From assembly GCA_026874595.1 (NCBI GenBank), contig CM049315.1:16562164-16626163 (forward strand): DNA of 64,000 nucleotides, given 5' to 3'. The notes under the pieces are model-generated. The model saw nothing but the letters and a program-made list of their open reading frames with translations, was not told where the DNA came from and made no database searches. A program made the position numbers and the translations under genes. How positions within the stretch are numbered: position 1 is the first letter of the stretch; every line of letters begins with the position of its first letter. Source of the stretch: Sipunculus nudus. Lineage: Eukaryota; Annelida; Sipuncula; Golfingiida; Sipunculidae. This document shows, one piece after another, positions 58,084 through 64,000 of the stretch.

Positions 58084-58224
58084 GGCCCAGGGAATAAGCT
58101 CATCAAAGTGTGACTCCTGGGATAATTAGTCTTGTTCTGATAGCAGAACGCTCTTAAGAGGAGGGGGGGGGGGGGTGTTACGGGGTGACATAAAACCGGA
58201 CCGAACTGTCTCGCTAGTGAAGCT

Positions 58225-58330
58225 TTCTCTGCCAGCGAAGCGGTTGGTACGCCGGACTTGTGCGCCACCAACATGGGTTCGAAACCGGGATCGGCCCAAT
58301 GTTTGCCCCTGAGCAATCTGTCTTCGTAAC
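58225..58330 (+). repeat. tRNA-derived SINE
   Basis: A-box-like GCCAGCGAAGCGGTTGG (58231-58247) and a perfect B-box GGGTTCGAAACC (58275-58286) on the plus strand. The (TA)n after it at 58331 could be its simple-repeat tail. A G run of about 15 lies upstream at 58161. Confidence 0.65.
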
Positions 58331-58354
58331 AATATATATATATATATATATATA

Positions 58355-59920
58355 CGCAAAAGGAAATTTTGCCCAAGGTGTCCCCGAATAGGTTTGTGAA
58401 AACTTTGACCTCCTGACAAATTAGGACTCCAAAGTTCAAGGCTTTGTAAAATCGGGCATCAGCGGCTTCTACACGAGAATGACACTTCTCTAGACTGCAT
58501 GGCCCTTGACCATCTGACCATCACAATCCTTATCAGGCAAGTAGCATATTTAATATATTTGTTTTAGGTATCAAATGTGTCATGCGTTACTAAATTTTCG
58601 ACTTAGGTATCTGTTTTGACGATATTTTGTTTCACAGAATGCACTCTAGATAGCGCACATTATCACTTTAGATCATTTTGCAAAAAAAAAAAAAAGAAAA
58701 AAAGGAGAAGCATTAAGATTAGGGACTATTTAACCCAAAGAATTTTAGTCAGAGGTTGAATTATATATATTAAAAACATTGGTTTTCATTTCAATTTATA
58801 CTATTATAAATTGATATCAGCCACGATAAGCCCACTAGTGGACTAACGGCCTAAGGCCAAATGCATACCCAGCATACTGAAGATAAGAGGCCAACAACAG
58901 TATTCGCATGAATAATAATACCCATCTGTTTGTTGAAAAAAAACATTTTGACATTTTGTCTCCTACACTTAGTGGGATGTCAGTATTTATTCTGTAGACG
59001 TACAGAGACAGAGCTGGCTGGCCCAGTTTACCATGTGCCAACGTATTTAGCGAAATATATTATGCCACGAGGTTTTAGTTTGCCACCATTGAGTATACCG
59101 GCAGTCTGCATCTTCACAGTATCAAGTCTGTGGCATTGAGCTCCGCTTCCACAGACCTTGATTCAGCGTGAAGCTCTGGCGTCTATTTTAGGATAATGTA
59201 CAAACATGAGATTTTCGAGTTGAAAATCTGTCAATGAAATTCAACGAAAAAAAAATGTAAACAATACACAATTCACACGCCGTCTTAGCAAGAGCATTTG
59301 CACCAAAACTGGACAGGTGTCTATGGCTTTATGTGACTGGTTAAATTCAACCTCGATGCCCTCCCTGCAGTGGTAAACTTTTGAACTTTATGAAACAGGT
59401 ATATATAACCTACAGTTCATTAATATGAACGCAGAGTAAGCCAAAATAGGACAATAATTCTACAGAAAAGGTAAGTGTATAGCCAGCTTTAAGTGTTGCA
59501 AATAAATACGACAGGAAACCTAAGTTTTAGGAATGCCAGTGCGTAGAACTGTTCTAGATTTTCGCTACATGGCATATATTTGAAAAAAATAGCCGTTAGT
59601 TATTAGGAACGCTCTGGCTGTCTGAAGCTTCTCGTCGGTAATCAGTCCACAGGAACACCGACTGATTGAAAGGAAAGGTTTAATACCTACGTTGTTATTA
59701 TTATTTTGTGTGTCGTTCTGTGACATAAATTACCTTCAAAGGTTTGCAGCCGATAATACTTCAGTCAAAAACAAGTCATTGAATGACACACGTGACATTT
59801 TCGAATAACACCATAATAAAGTATAACGTCACACACAATCAAACAAATGATTTTTGCTTTCACAATAGATGGCGCTAGCGTCAGTTTTTGATTGTCTCCT
59901 CATTATCAATTACAATAAAC
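58355..59920. other. Non-coding stretch, no gene seen
   Basis: Ordinary AT-rich DNA. A small hairpin (AAGTCTGTGG/CCACAGACCTT) lies at about 59124-59160. No exon recognised. Confidence 0.5.
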
Positions 59921-60049
59921 TGGCAGAGTTTTATTGTCGGAAGATAAAAATGGCAGTTCACTTCTGACCCCGGATTAATTTTACATTTTAATGTGTGACA
60001 ACAGACAAACAACTGTAAGTGTACAACTACGCGACGGGATTTCCATAAA

Positions 60050-60395
60050 TTTCATTAATATTCGTGTCACTTGGTAACTTATTAATATTCATGTCACTTG
60101 GTTACCTATTAATATTCATGTCACTTGCTTACCTATTAATATTCTTGTCACCTGGTTACCTATTAATATTCATTTCACTTGGTTACCAATTAATATTCAT
60201 GTCTCTGGTAACCTATTAGTATTCATGTCACTTGATTATCTTTAAATATTCGTGTCACTTGTTTACCTATAAATATCCATGTCACATGGTTACCTATTAA
60301 TATTCCTGTTTCTTGGTAACTTATTAATATTCATGTCACTTGGTTACCTATTAATACTCATGTCCCTTGGTTACCCAATAATATTCATTCATTGA
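60050..60395. repeat. 27 bp minisatellite (copy 1)
   Basis: About 13 units of TATTAATATTCATGTCACTT plus GGTTACC. The same array recurs at 61326-61672 in the second copy of the tandem duplication. Confidence 0.93.
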
Positions 60396-60904
60396 CTTCC
60401 TGTTTATTAGTTACTAAAATATGCTTGGTTGCGGGGATGTGGATGAGATGCAGATTACCACCGTCGTCTGTCCAAAAAAAAATAAATCAGGCAGGCACAT
60501 TGATACTACAGACATGAAATTCAACGAACTTTTATATTATGTAAATTCTTCTATCAAAATAAAACTAGTTCTCTGTGACCTCTTGGAAATAAGAAAATAC
60601 TTCTGATTGAAATTCATTTGGTAGTCGTCACTTTTGTAATTTAATCCTCTGCTTTTCCGTAAAGGTTCTCCAGTGTATTGCTAGACAACTGTGAAACACT
60701 GTTATGACTTAGATCTTGAGGAACAATTCTCAAGTAAAAAGCTCTTCTGACCAGGGATAAGCCACAGAGGGGTACATTGGCATACATATTTTCTAAGGTT
60801 AAAATAAATCAAGAAATATTGAATGCCTTGACCTTGTCTGTTGATCCTGAACCATTATAAAAAATTGCAAAAAGAAATCAATATTGGTATGGTGATAAGC
60901 TTAA

Positions 60905-61095
60905 AGGGGCCCAATCACCTATAAAGCATGTTGAATTAACATGAAAAATAGATTCTTCCCTTTAAATTATTAAGTGCCTGCCAAAATATTGCCCTGAAAC
61001 CGTTTGCTTACTTCTGTAAATGAGTGTTAAAAACAGTGGACCGGGCGCGATCAAAGGTGTCAACATAAACACAGCGCGTGGATCGCCCGGCCACA
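60905..61095 (-). repeat. Segment homologous to the 27 kb transposon (copies at 60.9 and 62.2 kb)
   Basis: The minus strand of 60905-61095 aligns with the plus strand of 27040-27235. Shared blocks in order: GGGCGAT, GATCGCGC, GGTCCACT, AGGGCAATATTTTGGCAGG, ATTCAACATGCTTTATAGGT and GATT. The second tandem copy carries it at about 62181-62371. It marks a dispersed element family of which the nested transposon is another member. Confidence 0.8.
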
Positions 61096-61325
61096 ACACG
61101 TCAGTCGGGGAATACCCTGACTGACCTAACCCAAAAAAATGTAATATATGTTCCCACTGGCTGAAACCCCGCCTATTAAGGCTCACAATCGGACCTCTGG
61201 CAGAGTTTTATTGTCGGAAGATAAAAATGGCAGTTCACTTCTGACCCCGGATTAATTTTACATTTTAATGTGTGACAACAGACAAACAACTGTAAGTGTA
61301 CAACTACGCGACGGGATTTCCATAA

Positions 61326-61672
61326 ATTTCATTAATATTCGTGTCACTTGGTAACTTATTAATATTCATGTCACTTGGTTACCTATTAATATTCATGTCA
61401 CTTGCTTACCTATTAATATTCTTGTCACCTGGTTACCTATTAATATTCATTTCACTTGGTTACCAATTAATATTCATGTCTCTGGTAACCTATTAGTATT
61501 CATGTCACTTGATTATCTTTAAATATTCGTGTCACTTGTTTACCTATAAATATCCATGTCACATGGTTACCTATTAATATTCCTGTTACTTGGTAACTTA
61601 TTAATATTCATGTCACTTGGTTACCTATTAATACTCATGTCCCTTGGTTACCCAATAATATTCATTCATTGA
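61326..61672. repeat. 27 bp minisatellite (copy 2)
   Basis: Same unit order as at 60050-60395, with one visible substitution (CCTGTTACTTGG here, CCTGTTTCTTGG there). The array therefore predates the duplication. Confidence 0.93.
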
Positions 61673-62865
61673 CTACCTGTTTATTAGTTACTAAAATATG
61701 CTTGGTTGCGGGGATGTGGATGAGATGCAGATTACCACCGTCGTCTGTCCAAAAAAAAATAAATCAGGCAGGCACATTGATACTACAGACATGAAATTCA
61801 ACGAACTTTTATATTATGTAAATTCTTCTATCAAAATAAAACTAGTTCTCTGTGACCTCTTGGAAATAAGAAAATACTTCTGATTGAAATTCAGTTGGTA
61901 GTCGTCACTTTTGTAATTTAATCCTCTGCTTTTCCGTAAAGGTTCTCCAGTGTATTGCTAGACAACTGTGAAACACTGTTATGACTTAGATCTTGAGGAA
62001 CAATTCTCAAGTAAAAAGCTCTTCTGACCAGGGATAAGCCACAGAGGGGTACATTGGCATACATATTTTCTAAGGTTAAAATAAATCAAGAAATATTGAA
62101 TGCCTTGACCTTGTCTGTTGATCCTGAACCATTATAAAAAATTTCAAAAAGAAATCAATATTGGTATGGTGATAAGCTTAAAGGGGCCCAATCACCTATA
62201 AAGCATGTTGAATTAACATGAAAAATAGATTCTTCCCTTTAAATTATTAAGTGCCTGCCAAAATATTGCCCTGAAACCGTTTGCTTACTTCTGTAAATGA
62301 GTGTTAAAAACAGTGGACCGGGCGCGATCAAAGGTGTCAACATAAACACAGCGCGTGGATCGCCCGGCCACAACACGTCAGTCGGGGAATACCCTGACTG
62401 ACCTAACCCAAAAAATGTAATATATGTTCCCACTGGCTGAAACCCCGCCTATTAAGGCTCACAATCGGACCTCTGGTCACGCGGCCTTGTTTTGATAAAC
62501 AGACACACGTGGACCCTCTTTACTAACACGTAGACCCATAATAAGATGTTAAACAGCCGTATACGAGGTACTGAGAATGTGTGTTCGGGTGGTTTTGCAG
62601 GGAAACTTTTGTCTAAAGCAAAACTGAACTGATACTGTGAAAGAATAGGTATAATATTGCTCCTGATTTTGTCCCTTTAAACCTGATGTATGTCGCATGC
62701 TTCCTTTATGAAATACCCTTAGAATGAAAGCCTACCCTGGAAAAAAATAAAGAAATATTAAAAGCCGTGACCTTGAATTTGTTTCTTGACCTTGAATATA
62801 CAGAGAAAATATGGCAACATAGGCTTTTATATTGGTAAGTTTTAAACTAAATTATAGCATTTACA

Positions 62866-63870
62866 CTCTAACCTCTTTCATTCGCCCCTTGTTTATCCGC
62901 CAACCTCGCCTACCGCCAACAAATGACTAAGTCCCGATTTCATTACTACTTATTTTCCTCGTTCAGTTGCCAGCCTCGCTATCCGCCATCCGCCAGGTGT
63001 TTTTGTTTACCCCAATGTGCCACATTCCCTTGATCATTCGCCAACTTTCTGATTCAAACTTAAGGCAAGTCGGGAATATTTCATGAAGCCGGTGTGTTAT
63101 CGCTTGGGCTCAGCGGGCCTGGCCGCGTCTCTGTATACAACATGTCACGCCTCACTGCTTATGGATCAAATACCCGGTGCCACTAATTAATCAAAGACGT
63201 AACACCCTTGAGTTGTTTGGGGACAGCAGTCATAAGCCGAGTGACCGGTGTTGATTTCACACCTAGAGTTGTTTGGGTAAGTGTCATTTAATGAGGTAAA
63301 CCACATGAGTAGTTAAAAGCAATTAACGGTGACACAGGGGGTCAAAGACTGTTAATTCAATGTTTGTTTACAGTTTGCAACAATAACGGGGATTGTTTTA
63401 AGTTTTCTTTCAATTAAAGGTTCTAACCTCCTGCCTGTATAAACATTTTCGGTTCGGTATTTAAGCAGGTAATCACGTAGCAGGGTAGTAATGTTCCAAC
63501 GGTTTCAGGAAAACGCAAGCGCACCGTTCAGGAATTTGTCAATGCTGATCAGAACATCGGAACGGCACAGCCTTTGAGCGATCATGATATCGTGGAGACA
63601 GTAACAGGCAGTGATGATACAGTCAGTCCAACCTGAGGAAATAGTTCCCCATCCTACGCCCAGATCCGCCGAAGGCCGCCAGGCCATGAAGACCGTCTTG
63701 CGATATTTCGAGAGTTCAAACTTCAGCGAACAGTCCGATATTGACGCATTTTACAGGATGGACCAAAGAATATCAGCTCTTCAGTCAACAAGCTGGTAAA
63801 CCATTCTCCCCTTTACGGAATTCTTTGAGGCTGACTCGGATGAAAGAAAAAACGGCAAAAGGAGAACCAT
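62866..63870 (+). mobile_element. Tigger/pogo-like transposon remnant with transposase C-terminus
   Basis: The left end has CACTCTAACCTCTTTCATTC then GCCCCTTGTTTATCCGCCAA, the TATCCG-rich start usual for Tigger-type elements. A loosely inverted match (GAGGCTGACTCGGATGAAAG) lies at about 63827-63846. Between 63510 and 63799 the plus strand reads EFVNADQNIGTAQPLSDHDI and, after a frameshift near 63610, RSAEGRQAMKTVLRYFESS and DAFYRMDQRISALQ. These match the acidic and helical C-terminus of Tigger transposases. The DNA-binding and DDE catalytic regions are missing, so it is an internally deleted, dead copy. Confidence 0.7.
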
Positions 63871-64000
63871 GGAGAATTTTATATTTTTACCATATATATT
63901 ATACATGTGTATCTTTGTAAATAATTTGTTAACCCTGTACTTTTCTGTAGTTATTTGTAAATTGAATAACGTTACAAGCTGGTAAACCATTCTCCCCTTT
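63781..64000. repeat. Direct repeat at the right edge of the window
   Basis: ACAAGCTGGTAAACCATTCT followed by CCCCTTT occurs at about 63788-63815 and again at 63974-64000, where the window ends. It may mark the boundary of a short duplication continuing outside the window. Confidence 0.75.

Larger units (their letters stand above)
59921..62474. repeat. 1,277 bp tandem duplication, two nearly identical copies
   Basis: Copy 1 is 59921-61197 and copy 2 is 61198-62474, both starting TGGCAGAGTTTTATTGTCGG. I noticed only a handful of single-base differences and a 1-base change in an A run. Each copy holds a 27 bp minisatellite, a 61-codon open frame (60421-60606 and 61698-61883, identical) and a segment homologous to the nested transposon at 27 kb. 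No protein function is recognised in the open frame. Confidence 0.93.

Noticed and set aside
57957-58439. 160-codon minus-strand open frame
   Set aside because: It runs through (TA)n, (TG)n, a G run and a SINE; the YIYIYI and THTHTH stretches are translated microsatellites.
60421-60606. A conserved small protein gene (identical 61-codon frame in both copies)
   Set aside because: Identity is explained by the recent tandem duplication; there is no known domain, and selection cannot be inferred from two near-identical copies.

Overview
This is animal nuclear DNA: AT-rich, intron-rich and repeat-dense, with no bacterial gene organisation. The mix of a CYP4-type cytochrome P450 gene, degenerate LINEs, tRNA-derived SINEs, a Gmr1-like Ty3/gypsy element, pogo/Tigger-like transposons and many poly-G tracts suggests a marine invertebrate. 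A mollusc or another lophotrochozoan is my best guess (low confidence on taxon).

The only complete protein-coding gene I can support is a 12-exon CYP4 gene on the minus strand, from the ATG at 54466 to the TGA at 17376. All twelve exons have GT/AG borders, their phases join exactly, and together they give 1,518 bp (505 codons plus stop), the normal length for this family. The membrane anchor, WxxxR, CYP4 signature [13 protein letters not shown], ExxR and the heme-cysteine loop are all present. Exons 1-10 lie at 54466-43238 and exons 11-12 at 18488-17376.

The 24.7 kb intron 10 between them holds a 23.5 kb LTR retrotransposon (19228-42753, minus strand, same direction as the gene) flanked by the short target duplication ACTT. 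Without it the intron would be about 1.2 kb. The element keeps LTRs, a primer-binding-site-like sequence, polypurine tract, Gag, zinc knuckle, protease, a stub that looks like the start of the integrase region, and RNase H. The part of pol that should hold integrase and the RT palm is replaced by about 19 kb of other DNA. That includes three unrelated tandem arrays: A (77 bp unit), B (100 bp, changing to 138 bp) and C (about 240 bp). A 2.4 kb TA-flanked DNA transposon with a psq-type helix-turn-helix fragment is nested inside array A.

Left of the gene (about 3-17 kb) lie broken CYP4 copies: a minus-strand 3' half (8286-10967), an inverted plus-strand piece with exons 3-5 (3367-4494) and an inverted exon 1 (16231-16375). 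Mixed in are two LINE remnants, a Ty3/gypsy pol remnant, SINEs and a GGTTC-rich MITE-like repeat. Right of the gene (54.5-64 kb) there is a CCCGC-rich tract near the promoter, SINEs, microsatellites, a nearly perfect 1,277 bp tandem duplication and a Tigger-like transposase remnant.

The points most worth following are the satellite-filled retroelement inside a P450 intron that still looks functional, a minisatellite that seems to have grown out of the exon 2 splice-donor region, and dispersed repeats that place TGACCCATGGGTCA palindromes in and around the P450 gene.
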